A stretch of 64,000 bases of DNA. Source: Alistipes provencensis (GTDB lineage Bacteria; Bacteroidota; Bacteroidia; Bacteroidales; Rikenellaceae). The notes beneath the pieces were generated by a model. That model saw only the letters and a program-made list of their open reading frames with translations. It made no database searches and was not told the origin of the DNA. Positions 34,801 to 42,298 of this stretch are shown piece by piece. The number at the start of each line of letters is the position of its first letter. Positions within the stretch are counted from its first letter, which is position 1. Position numbers and translations under genes: made by a program. Location of the stretch: assembly GCF_900083545.1 (NCBI RefSeq), contig NZ_LT559262.1, positions 2,265,673 through 2,329,672 on the forward strand, given 5' to 3'.

Positions 34801-36729
34801 TGCCGAATTCGATACCGTGGAACGGAATCGGGCGAGCTCCTTAATCGCTTTCCAAACCTGCTGAATCTCTTTGAAAGAGAGTTTGGTCTGATTGAGAAGA
34901 ACAAAGTGTTTATTCAAATCGTCTTCGTTGAACAGGACATAACATTCCGCCTCGATGCGTTCATTACGTCCGGCCCGGCCTGCTTCCTGAATGTAATTTT
35001 CCAAAGAGTCGGATATGTCGTAATGAATGACCATACCGACATCCTTTTTATCGACGCCCATTCCGAAAGCCGAAGTCGCGACCATAATCTGAAATTCACC
35101 GGCTATAAAGGCATTTTGATTCGCCGTTTTCTCCCGGGTGTCCATCCTGCCATGATAGGCCCGGGCCGGGAATCCGTCCCGGGTCAAACATCTCGCCAAC
35201 TCCGTCGCCCGATGCGTCCGCGATACATAGACGATCGTCGGGCAACTCTTAGCTTCGAGCAAGCACCTCAAAGTCTGATATTTCTGCGCCGCATCCGTCT
35301 GGGCCAATACTTTGAAGTGCAGATTCGTCCGGGAGGCTTTCGAAGCGAACACTTCGAATTCGAGCGAAAGTTTCTCCCGAAAATAACTTCGGATGTCCTC
35401 GATGACCTTTTGTTTCGCCGTAGCTGTAAAACAGGAAACGGGAATCGGCTCGGCCATATTCTTCTTTTCTTGAATCGATCGGATAAAATCGCCGATATAT
35501 AGATAATCGACGCGGAAATCTTGTCCCCACGCAGAAAAACAGTGCGCCTCGTCGATCACGAATCGCACGACATTCCGCCCCAGAATCAACCGTTCGATCG
35601 TTCGCGAACGCAGCGATTCGGGAGAAATGTAAAGAATGGATGCCGATCCGTCTTCCACCCGTTCGAATGACTTCGCCCTTTCGATCGGATCGAGCAACCC
35701 GTTGATAGTAACAGCATCGGTAATCTCGACTTTTTCCAAGTTATCGACCTGATCTTTCATAAGCGATTGTAACGGCGATATTACGATCGTCAAACCCTTG
35801 GCGTTTTCTCCGCTCATCAGGGCCGGGAGTTGAAACGTAATCGACTTTCCGCCGCCGGTCGGAAAAACAGCCAGCAGGGATTTGTTATCCACAGCAGCTC
35901 GAACCGCATTCTCCTGCAAAGGTTCGCCGGCATAACATCGGAAAGAATCGAATCCGAACCAGTGTTTCAGTCCTTTATGAATATCCAGTGCGCTATTGCA
36001 GTACGGGCAACCTTCGACACAAGGAGTATTGCGCAGCCGGAACATGATGCGCTCGACATGCGGATAATTTTTCAAGACCCAAGGCGGAGTAATGGAATGC
36101 GTTTTCCGATGACGCACCAGAGAATCAATCAATGACAGGCAATAAGCCAATTCAATCGGATGTTTTGCGATCATTCCTGCCAAGTCGGCATGTATGCAGA
36201 TTTCCGCTTCGAATTTCTGACGGATCAAATTTTCGAGATCTTTTTTTTCAGAGGCATAAGAAATAAAACGGAAAAAAGCCTGAAACTCCGGTGTATCCCC
36301 CAGCAATCCGAAAAATATCTGTTTAAGAAGATCGTCTTTCCGCTGAAAAGCCGCAATTTCGTCGTGGAATAAATACCGGGCTTTGGCTGAATCGTTCAAC
36401 GGGTTATTCACCTCGTCCGTTTGCAGTTTGTCGTCTTTCAGGAGTGCATGGTAAGGTTTCGTCGGAAAAAGCAACGGGGAGAGAGGCAAGGTGTCGATGA
36501 CATCGGCCGGATTTATTCCTGCGTCCTGTAAAGCGCTGCCGATATATTTTATATCATGATTGAGGATATTATGCCCACAAACGAATTGGGTGCCGCTGAG
36601 AAACGCTACGAACTCCGAAAAAGATTTTTTGTGGAATTCGCATCCGTCGCTTCTAACACCGCCGATATCGAGTATTTGTCGGCTCTTCGGCTCGATCTCG
36701 GTATCGATAAATGCAATCGGGTATTTCAT
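31888..36729 (-). CDS. Exonuclease-RecQ-UvrD triple-domain helicase
   Basis: 1613 aa. The N-terminus (AFIDTEIEPKSRQILDIGG, VCGHNILNHDI) is a DEDD-type 3'-5' exonuclease domain. A Cys cluster (CVEGCPYCNSALDIHKG, about 237-250) follows. Next is a RecQ helicase with Walker A FPTGGGKS (291-297 region), DEAHCFSAWGQDFR and QEAGRAGR; then a helical middle; then a second, UvrD/Rep-type helicase from about 1075 (AAGPGSGKT, DEAQDMNEDEF near 1183, VGDDDQSIYEFRHA, VSTIHKVKGKEF, AMTRARREL). The start was set at 36729: a -7 box at 36787-36794 rules out the longer frame. Such fusions suit replication-fork repair or anti-phage/anti-plasmid defence. It is divergent from hxsA. Confidence 0.93.
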   Translation of the reverse strand: MKYPIAFIDTEIEPKSRQILDIGGVRSDGCEFHKKSFSEFVAFLSGTQFVCGHNILNHDIKYIGSALQDAGINPADVIDTLPLSPLLFPTKPYHALLKDDKLQTDEVNNPLNDSAKARYLFHDEIAAFQRKDDLLKQIFFGLLGDTPEFQAFFRFISYASEKKDLENLIRQKFEAEICIHADLAGMIAKHPIELAYCLSLIDSLVRHRKTHSITPPWVLKNYPHVERIMFRLRNTPCVEGCPYCNSALDIHKGLKHWFGFDSFRCYAGEPLQENAVRAAVDNKSLLAVFPTGGGKSITFQLPALMSGENAKGLTIVISPLQSLMKDQVDNLEKVEITDAVTINGLLDPIERAKSFERVEDGSASILYISPESLRSRTIERLILGRNVVRFVIDEAHCFSAWGQDFRVDYLYIGDFIRSIQEKKNMAEPIPVSCFTATAKQKVIEDIRSYFREKLSLEFEVFASKASRTNLHFKVLAQTDAAQKYQTLRCLLEAKSCPTIVYVSRTHRATELARCLTRDGFPARAYHGRMDTREKTANQNAFIAGEFQIMVATSAFGMGVDKKDVGMVIHYDISDSLENYIQEAGRAGRNERIEAECYVLFNEDDLNKHFVLLNQTKLSFKEIQQVWKAIKELARFRSTVSNSALEIARKAGWDDSVPEIETRVTTAISALEDAGYLKRGQNMPRVFANSIRSKTAQEAIEKIRASARFDGKRQEYAVRIIKKLFSSRSRKQSDDEVAESRIDYISDHLGIKKEEVISAVNLMREEEILADAKDLTAFIKRSESRNRSLLIVKEACWIESFLLDMFDNPEKVFYLKEINEKAVAAIHDAALKEINITLNKIKVILNFWAIKNWIKRKSPAFSKDQVLITWMQPKETFRDKMKLRHDLAKFIVGFLYDRSTENTGADKEEALIEFSVLELKEAFERSIEAFGRKISLEEVEDALFYLSRIEALKIEGGFLVVYNRLTIERLEKDNKKRYKLEDYQKLLRFYENKIQQIHIVGEYAQKMIAGSEDALKFVDDYFALNYASFLNLYFKGSRQSEIKRNITPAKYRQLFGELSPAQLQIIRDQESKYIVVAAGPGSGKTRVLVHKLASLMLMEDVKHEQLLMLTFSRAAATEFKKRLLKLIGNAANFIEIKTFHSYCFDLLGQIGSLEKVDNVLKCAVERIGKGDVELSRITKNVLVIDEAQDMNEDEFSLIEALIKHNDDMRIIAVGDDDQSIYEFRHASAQYFKRLIREYGATKYELVENFRSKSNLVDFTNQFVTRIRHRLKENSIIAKQTDNGKIKVVRYKSENLIEPLVKDILSTELRGSVCVLTHTNDEALQVSGLLLKNGMPARLIQNNSEFCLLKLDEINFFLSRLHSVEDIFLIDDDVWDQAKRELQSVFQNSSNIESCLNLIRDFETINPKRRYKSDLELFIRESKLNDFFGESGETIFVSTIHKVKGKEFDHVFLMLNNFNLSSDERTRQLYVAMTRARRELTIHLNSDFLDGLSSEDVEHIEDINDYLPPEELAIHLTHRNIWLDYFIDRQPQIARLRSGDTLYVRGDECLDGNGQSVLKFSRNFMSEHYERLHRQGYELKRAMVNFIVYWQSEKAAKEIKIILPELFFERKKISE

Positions 36730-36786
36730 TTTATGAATTTTGTGATATCCTGCCCGTCCTACGAAAAGTAAAAACGCAAGTTTATC

Positions 36787-36794
36787 CAAATATA
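36787..36794 (-). promoter_or_regulatory. -7 box for the helicase fusion gene
   Basis: The minus strand reads TATATTTG (exact TAnnTTTG), leaving a leader of about 50 bases to the ATG at 36729. Confidence 0.55.
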
Positions 36795-36848
36795 GTGAAA
36801 ATGATTCATTTTACAAGACGTAAACGGCCTATAATAAATAATTTATTG

Positions 36849-36856
36849 TACATTTG
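36849..36856 (+). promoter_or_regulatory. -7 box for the hxs operon
   Basis: TACATTTG (exact TAnnTTTG) lies 24 bases before the hxsA ATG and 54 bases from the divergent -7 box of the helicase gene. The two promoters therefore share one short regulatory region. Confidence 0.55.
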
Positions 36857-36880
36857 CAGTATAACTACTATTTTTACTCC

Positions 36881-37723
36881 ATGAAATCGCGCCTCAAAAA
36901 ACTCCTTAAAGGAGTTATTGTTTCGTCCATGGCGACTTTGGCGAACACTTACGGAGCCGAAGCAATGCCGACCTACCAGTTTTCGGACAATCCGTCCGAT
37001 GATGCCACGGATGAATACGGAGAATCGTCTAAAAACGGAAGCATCAAGATGTTGCTGCATCTGAATTCGGACGATACCTATGCGTTGTCAGGACACCGAA
37101 GCCACAGTTCACATCGCAGTCATAGTTCGCACAGATCACACAGTTCTCATCGGTCGGGATCGTCCCATTATTCCCATTATTCGTCCGCTACTACATCCGG
37201 AAATACGTCATCCTCCTCCGTATCGCCAGCCAATTATACCCTCGGATCGAGAACCCTCTCAATGAACACCTACGGGGCGGATGTCAAAGCACTGACCGAT
37301 TTATTGGTTAAGCACAAATATATTGCACGATCGGCTGTCGGTACGAATTATCTAGGTTATGTAGTCTATGATGCGGATGTCAGAAATGCCGTTAGGGCTT
37401 TTCAGAAAGATGCGGGTTTGTCGCAGGACGGTATTGCCGGAAATGCCACGATTGCTAAATTGCAAACGTGGGTTCCCAAGGTTTACAATCTGGGAGACCG
37501 GGTATTGAAAAAAGAGATGCGGGGCGCAGATGTAACCCAACTGAAAAATATCTTGATCGACAAGGGATTCCTCGAAAAACCGTTTGTCAAGGGTGAAACA
37601 CTGTTCGACACAGCGATTGAAACGGCGTTGAAGAGATTTCAGGATAGTATCGGTATCGATACGACGGGAAAAGTCGATGCACAAACGTTTTATTTTCTGA
37701 AAAAGCAAAATGATCGACATTGA
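36881..37723 (+). CDS. hxsA: His-Xaa-Ser repeat protein HxsA
   Basis: 280 aa, presumed substrate of the HxsB/HxsC radical SAM enzymes. A basic, weakly hydrophobic N-terminus (MKSRLKKLLKGVIVSSMATL) may be a signal sequence. Residues 72-101 are a His-Xaa-Ser run: alternating HRS and HSS triplets, then HYS-HYS (DNA 37094-37183). Ser/Thr-rich linker 102-120. Two peptidoglycan-binding type 1 domains follow: about 130-195 (ADVKALTDLLV ... AVRAFQKDAGLSQDGIAG) and 210-275 (ADVTQLKNILI ... ALKRFQDSIGID). I infer a cell-wall-anchored peptide whose HxS segment is modified. The start at 36881 was chosen because the upstream frame overlaps the -7 box. Confidence 0.92.
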   Translation: MKSRLKKLLKGVIVSSMATLANTYGAEAMPTYQFSDNPSDDATDEYGESSKNGSIKMLLHLNSDDTYALSGHRSHSSHRSHSSHRSHSSHRSGSSHYSHYSSATTSGNTSSSSVSPANYTLGSRTLSMNTYGADVKALTDLLVKHKYIARSAVGTNYLGYVVYDADVRNAVRAFQKDAGLSQDGIAGNATIAKLQTWVPKVYNLGDRVLKKEMRGADVTQLKNILIDKGFLEKPFVKGETLFDTAIETALKRFQDSIGIDTTGKVDAQTFYFLKKQNDRH

Positions 37724-38054
37724 ATTGAATCCACAAGGCGACGTTATACTTAACGTCGACAAGTCGATTTACGACGAATCCGTCATCGATAAAGTCCTGT
37801 ATTGGTGGGCGGGCGATTATGTAATCACCCGGCGAAACACCCCGGGGACGAGCGTACAGACGATTATCGTCTCGGCTTCGAATCCGATCACACAGGAGGC
37901 ATTCGATAGGATGCGAAAGAAACTGAGCGCAGATTTTGTCGATTATAAAAACAGGGCGCTCATCGCTTCGGAAACCCGAGACCTGCGGAACATTCTTTAT
38001 GCCAAGGCTTTCGCCAACAGCGACGATTTTGTCGAGTTCGAATTCAAAGATTGA
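37710..38054 (+). CDS. hxsD: His-Xaa-Ser system protein HxsD
   Basis: 114 aa, overlapping hxsA by 14 bases. Begins MIDIELNPQGDVILNVDKSI and contains DESVIDKVLYWWAGDYVI and a C-terminal acidic tail. Small size, sequence style and the position between the repeat protein and the radical SAM maturases identify it as HxsD. Its role is unknown; a leader-binding or chaperone function, comparable to RRE proteins of other RiPP-like systems, is only a guess. It ends 2 bases before hxsB. Confidence 0.85.
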   Translation: MIDIELNPQGDVILNVDKSIYDESVIDKVLYWWAGDYVITRRNTPGTSVQTIIVSASNPITQEAFDRMRKKLSADFVDYKNRALIASETRDLRNILYAKAFANSDDFVEFEFKD

Positions 38055-38056
38055 CG

Positions 38057-39466
38057 ATGTATTACCTGCTGCCGTTCCGGTTTCATGTTTTCCGCAATCA
38101 GGAGTTGCTGACCAATGACCTTGGGGACTACCTGCTGTTGCCCCGTGGCAGCGTACAACGCATCGTCGATCGGAAAGTGCTCCCGGAAGAGGAATTGTAC
38201 AAGAATCTGACAGCTTCATTCTTTATTTGCGAAAAACCGTTGCCCCGGCTGATTGACACGATGGCGATCCGTTTGGCTACCCGCAAGGCATTTCTCGATC
38301 ATTTTACTGCGCTGCATATCTTTGTGCTGACACTTCGCTGCAACCAGAACTGTATTTATTGTCAGGCATCCAGTCAGGAAAGTTGCCGGGATGAATATGA
38401 TATGAGCGAACAGACGCTCCTGCATGCCGTCGATCTGATGTTTCGTTCTCCGTCCCCTTGCCTGACAATGGAGTTTCAGGGAGGCGAGCCTACGTTGGTC
38501 CCGCATCTCATCCGCCGGGCCATTGAATATGCCGAAGAGAAGAATCTGACCGAAAACCGCAAACTTACCTATGTAATTTGTACCAATAGCGTCAATCTGA
38601 CGGACGAATTGCTCAATTTGTGCAGACAATATGGCGCGGTTATCTCGACTTCGCTTGATGGCCCGCTGTACCTGCACAACCACAACCGGGGAAAAACGGA
38701 CAGCTATCAGCGCGTTGTTGCCGGAATTGCGAAGGCTCGCGAAGAATTGGGCGAAGGCCGGGTTTCCGCATTGATGACGACCTCGGAGTATTCGCTCGGC
38801 TTTCCGCGGGAGATTATCGATGCTTATCGGGAAAACGGATTTCACAGTATCTTCATCCGGGCGCTCAATCCTTACGGACTGGCGAAAGACAATGCCGATT
38901 GGACTGCTTATTACGATCGCTTCGTTGAGTTTTACAAGCAGGCACTGGATTATATCATCGAACTCAATAAATCGGAAGAGGTGTTCGTCGAAGAGTTTGC
39001 GACACTTATTTTGCGCAAAATTCTGACACCTTTTCCGATCGGGTTCGTCGACCTGCAATCTCCGGCAGGAATTATCAACGGTGTAATCGTCTATAACTAT
39101 GACGGATATGTCTATGCTTCCGACGAATCCCGAATGCTGGCCGAATTCCGGGATTATACATTCCGGTTGGGATCGGTAACGGATCGGTACGAAGATTTGT
39201 TCTACGGCCGCAAAGCGCAGGAGATTTCCCGCCTGTGGGCGACAGAGTACATTGCCGGTTGTGCCGATTGCGCTTTTCAGTCGATTTGCGGGGCCGATCC
39301 CGTGCGGAACTACTCCACGCAGGGCGATATGTACGGATTCCGGCCGACCTCGACCTTCTGCCGGAAACACAAGGCGATTATCGAACACATCTTCGGCCTG
39401 CTGGCGGATCGTAGGGAAGAGGTGCTGCCGATTTTCAAAAGTTGGATCACGGGAACACGGGGATAA
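38057..39466 (+). CDS. hxsB: His-Xaa-Ser system radical SAM maturase HxsB
   Basis: 469 aa. Begins MYYLLPFRFHVFRNQELLTN, a family-typical opening, with the radical SAM cluster motif C95-x3-C99-x2-C102 (LRCNQNCIYC) and FQGGEPTL as the SAM-binding glycine motif. The C-terminal Cys cluster (GCADCAFQSICGADP ... FCRKH) is SPASM-like and would hold an auxiliary Fe-S cluster. It probably modifies the HxS repeat of HxsA in the cytoplasm. The ATG at 38057 was preferred to the TTG at 38051, which overlaps the hxsD stop. It shares the bases TAATG with hxsC. Confidence 0.93.
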   Translation: MYYLLPFRFHVFRNQELLTNDLGDYLLLPRGSVQRIVDRKVLPEEELYKNLTASFFICEKPLPRLIDTMAIRLATRKAFLDHFTALHIFVLTLRCNQNCIYCQASSQESCRDEYDMSEQTLLHAVDLMFRSPSPCLTMEFQGGEPTLVPHLIRRAIEYAEEKNLTENRKLTYVICTNSVNLTDELLNLCRQYGAVISTSLDGPLYLHNHNRGKTDSYQRVVAGIAKAREELGEGRVSALMTTSEYSLGFPREIIDAYRENGFHSIFIRALNPYGLAKDNADWTAYYDRFVEFYKQALDYIIELNKSEEVFVEEFATLILRKILTPFPIGFVDLQSPAGIINGVIVYNYDGYVYASDESRMLAEFRDYTFRLGSVTDRYEDLFYGRKAQEISRLWATEYIAGCADCAFQSICGADPVRNYSTQGDMYGFRPTSTFCRKHKAIIEHIFGLLADRREEVLPIFKSWITGTRG

Positions 39467-40368
39467 TGAGAGATACGATCGACATAAATTCCAACGACAA
39501 CGCGCTGTTCATCACTTCACAGTGCAACAACCGCTGCGTCATGTGCTGCCAGCCGCCTTTGCTGCGAAACGATCTCGACGGCTATTTTCAGAAAAACATG
39601 GCTCTGATCGACTCCGCTCCGCGGGAACTGCGTTCGATCGGAATTACGGGAGGCGAACCGACCCTGCTCGGCGACCGGCTGTTCGAGCTGCTTCGCCATA
39701 TTCGTACGAAACTGCCGGAAACCGAAATTCACCTGCTGACGAACGGACGCGCATTCGCCGACAAAGAGTATGCCCGAAAACTCGCCGAATGCGGCGAGGA
39801 AAAGATACTTCTCGGCATTCCACTTCATGCCGATTATGCGGGCGGCCACGATGCTATCACGCAGGTCAAAGGCTCTTTCGAGGAAACAATGCTCGGCTTG
39901 TATAACCTCGGACGCTATGATATCGGAATCGAATTGCGGGTAGTCATTACCAAGATGAACTATCTCCGGTTACCGAAGTTGCCGGATTTTATCTACCGCA
40001 ATCTGCCGTTCGTCGAATTCATATCGCTGATGGGACTGGAATACACGGGATATACGATCAAAAACCGTGAAGCAGTCTGGATCGATCCGATGGATTATCA
40101 GGCAGAACTCACGCAGGCGGTTTTGGAGTTGCGGGACTGGCGTATGGACGTTTCAATCTTCAACCTGCCGCGGTGCATTCTCCCAGAAGCGCTATGGCCC
40201 TTTGCCCGCAAATCCATATCCGATTGGAAAACCCAATACCTCGATATTTGCCGGAAATGTGTCGAGCAAGCGGAATGTTGCGGATTATTCGCAACCTCTC
40301 GAGTGCAAAGTCGAGGAATAAAAGTAATCAAAAACGAATTAAATAAAGACTGTACGAAGTCTATGTGA
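39466..40368 (+). CDS. hxsC: His-Xaa-Ser system radical SAM maturase HxsC
   Basis: 300 aa. The cluster motif is C20-x3-C24-x2-C27 (SQCNNRCVMCCQPP); the CxxxCVMCxQPP form is typical of HxsC. The SAM motif is ITGGEPTLL. The C-terminus holds LDICRKCVEQAECCG, a possible auxiliary cluster site, and QSRGIKVI. The start overlaps the hxsB stop (TAATG), so the pair is translationally coupled, as expected for enzymes acting together on HxsA. The open frame upstream to 39442 lies inside hxsB and was not used. After the stop, 40369-40511 is AT-rich with no feature seen. Confidence 0.92.
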   Translation: MRDTIDINSNDNALFITSQCNNRCVMCCQPPLLRNDLDGYFQKNMALIDSAPRELRSIGITGGEPTLLGDRLFELLRHIRTKLPETEIHLLTNGRAFADKEYARKLAECGEEKILLGIPLHADYAGGHDAITQVKGSFEETMLGLYNLGRYDIGIELRVVITKMNYLRLPKLPDFIYRNLPFVEFISLMGLEYTGYTIKNREAVWIDPMDYQAELTQAVLELRDWRMDVSIFNLPRCILPEALWPFARKSISDWKTQYLDICRKCVEQAECCGLFATSRVQSRGIKVIKNELNKDCTKSM

Positions 40369-40511
40369 ATAGAACGGTATTGGATATTTCTTTATTACGA
40401 GATAAAGAAAACAACTCGTATTTTTGTATCATTAACGACTTCACAAAAATAAAAAATTCCTGCAAAATTCACCAAAAAATCGAATCGGATAATAGACTTT
40501 TCGTCGAATTT

Positions 40512-40715
40512 TCAGAACGGCGTAACGATGCTGTCGGCTTTGTCAATGCGGCGGACTTTTGGCTCGTCCTGGCAGATGTGCGTAGTTTTTTCGGAGACAT
40601 AGCCCAATTCCTCTCTGATAACCGACATAGGAATGTCTTTGCGACGCGCACGGCTTGCCCACATATGCCGCGCCATGTTGAACGTAAAGTTACGCTCCAG
40701 ATCTAACTGCCGGAG
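40512..40715 (-). pseudogene. Tyrosine recombinase C-terminal fragment, catalytic Tyr lost
   Basis: The minus-strand frame reads FTFNMARHMWASRARRKDIP, then REELGYVSEKTTHICQDEP and IDKADSIV. This is the last 60 or so residues of a Bacteroidetes integrase (H-x-ARH-T-W ... LGHxSxKTTQIYL). The LGH His is Tyr here, and the nucleophile Tyr (QIY) is Cys (HIC), so the fragment is dead twice over. It joins the relaxase fragment at about 40715-40746, indicating a deletion between int and mob genes. Confidence 0.8.
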
Positions 40716-40745
40716 AGACGGTACAGGTGGTGCAGGTACTCCGCA

Positions 40746-40908
40746 TGAAACTCTCCATGCAGGCATCGACATCCACACGTCCGTATCTGTCGAAGGGCTC
40801 CAGCATCTTCTGCCAATAGAGTATCTCGGCTTCATCCCGGTCTACTTTCTCCTTGTTGTAATACAGAGCCCCTCCGGGTGAGGAACCCGACTTTATATTC
40901 GCAACCAC
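40746..40908 (-). pseudogene. Relaxase (MobB/BmgA type) N-terminal fragment
   Basis: Starts MVANIKSGSSPGGALYYNKEK, the highly characteristic N-terminus of Bacteroides mobilisation relaxases, and continues to DVDACMESFM before homology ends. Catalytic His/Tyr motifs are lost. The ATG overlaps the end of the upstream mobA-like gene, the normal operon layout in mobilisable elements. Confidence 0.82.
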
Positions 40909-41303
40909 TCCTTAGCCTGTTTTGCAAGGTTGAGAATCTCGATGCTCAGGGCTTTCAACTCACGCGTCCGCTGCTCCAGCATGGCGATCTGATGCGGGAT
41001 TGTGATGTTGGAAAAGTGCACATTGACGGCTTTTACAATCTGGTTGTAGTTATTTCCCAGCTTCTGAAACTGGAAATAAAAGTCATTGAGCCGCGCGACG
41101 AACTGTACTTTCGAAGGGTCGCGGCGAATGACAATGAACTCCTCGCCAAAGATTCTTTTGACGATAAACCGGCTGCGGTTATGCTCCAATCCGGCCTTAC
41201 AAAGCATCTCGTTGAAGCGGATATTCTGCTCTTCATTGAGTCGGAAAGAATACTTGTAACTCGGAGTTTTGGGCTGCTGTGTTCTTTTTTGGTTAGTATC
41301 CAT
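40893..41303 (-). CDS. MobA-like relaxosome accessory protein
   Basis: 136 aa. The protein opens with a basic tail (MDTNQKRTQQPKTPSYKYSF) and then LNEEQNIRFNEMLCKAGL, RSRFIVKRIFGEEF, LNDFYFQFQKLGNNYNQIVKAV and a C-terminal helix. This is the usual architecture of Bacteroides MobA/MobC-type proteins that assist the relaxase at oriT. It is intact, although the relaxase behind it is truncated, so the element can no longer mobilise itself. The gene lies 128 bases inside the right direct repeat. Confidence 0.82.
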   Translation of the reverse strand: MDTNQKRTQQPKTPSYKYSFRLNEEQNIRFNEMLCKAGLEHNRSRFIVKRIFGEEFIVIRRDPSKVQFVARLNDFYFQFQKLGNNYNQIVKAVNVHFSNITIPHQIAMLEQRTRELKALSIEILNLAKQAKEWLRI

Positions 41304-41431
41304 AGTTTCGGATTAGAAAGGCGTTCGACTCGGGAGAACGCCCCGGCCTCGCAGAGTTCGGAAGTAAACAGATGTAACGATTCGATAATTCGGGTCGTTA
41401 CATTTTTGTATAGAAGAATAGGTAACGAGAA

Positions 41432-41475
41432 GGCAACGGTTTATTTTCAGTCAATTGCACGAAAATACCGCATTT
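41432..41475 (+). repeat. Right direct repeat of the putative island (DR-R)
   Basis: Copy of 31836-31879 at a distance of exactly 9596 bases (36 of 44 identical, including both 14-base blocks). It lies upstream of the mobA-like gene, so the two repeats bracket the helicase fusion, the hxs operon and the mobilisation remnants. The sequence 41476-41640 beyond it is very AT-rich, with nothing recognisable. Confidence 0.75.
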
Positions 41476-41640
41476 CAAATAACCTATCACAAGGTACAAA
41501 AAAAAAAATCGAACAGGCAAATTTTGCTTGATTGAGGAAAAAATGGCTAAATCAATAAGCTATTGCAATAGTAGCTTAAAAATTTGAAAAAATTATTTTT
41601 TCCAAAAAAACTTTAAATTTTTGGTAGTAAAAGTGCCAGT

Positions 41641-42010
41641 CAAATCTAAATGTACGGTTTGATGCTTTTGATCAGTTTCCGCTCCTCGGGAGCATCGTGT
41701 CTATTTCTCGCTGGAGTCGAAAACACTACTGCCTTGCGGTCACTTGCGGCAACCAGATGTATTTTGGAGGTGCGTCCTCCCTGAGAGATTCAGATAGCCT
41801 GTGTCTCAAGTTTTTTTAAACACCTGTGGCATCCGGATACACCTTAATACTGGTGCTGTCCAAAGAGAGTATCCCGGAAGGAAGGTTCTGCACATTTTGC
41901 TCATGCAACAAATCGAAAACACGATCCAAGACTTCTGACGTGGCCCTGCGGTTCATATGTGTGTAGACTTCCACGGGCCATAACTTTTTGGACGATTGCA
42001 CCATTTACAA
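41641..42010 (-). pseudogene. IS5-type DDE transposase remnant
   Basis: The minus strand encodes, in pieces, LWPVEVYTHMNRRATSEVLD ... GILSLDSTSIKVYPDATGV (first catalytic Asp segment). After a frameshift and an internal stop it continues GGRTSKIHLVAASDRKAVVF ... HDAPEERKLIKS. These are the adjoining blocks of an IS5-family transposase. Both ends are missing and the frame is broken at least once, so it is inactive. The AAAAGTnCnAnTCAAATCTAA sequence at its downstream edge recurs at 6690-6708. The stretch 42011-42298 beyond it shows nothing. Confidence 0.78.
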
Positions 42011-42298
42011 CCGTTCTCGAAAACCTACAAATTACGTTAACTACTTCTAGATTGTTTAAACGTATTTTTCCCACGATGAGGCGGGGCACATAGCAATATT
42101 GTGCCTTAGTGATTTTATACCGCTAAATTATAGGGAAATAATGAATTTGATGTTCGCAGAACTTAATCTTGAACATAGAATAATTCGATATTTCTTATCA
42201 GCTTTTTTGTCTCTTGGGAGGTATGGCCAATTAATTGTTATTTATAAAGTCTGCGCTCCATCTTTTGGTTATCCGGTGAACTCTCTGAAAGTATCGAA

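Noticed and set aside
34078..35502. 474-codon plus-strand open frame
   Set aside because: Antisense to the RecQ part of the helicase fusion, whose motifs are unambiguous.
36730..36789. Longer N-terminus for the helicase fusion starting at 36789
   Set aside because: The start codon would lie inside the TATATTTG promoter box, and the extra 20 residues precede the exonuclease core without homology.
37094..37183. HxS-coding repeats considered as a DNA tandem repeat or CRISPR-like array
   Set aside because: Codons vary between units while the amino acids are kept, so selection is on the protein.
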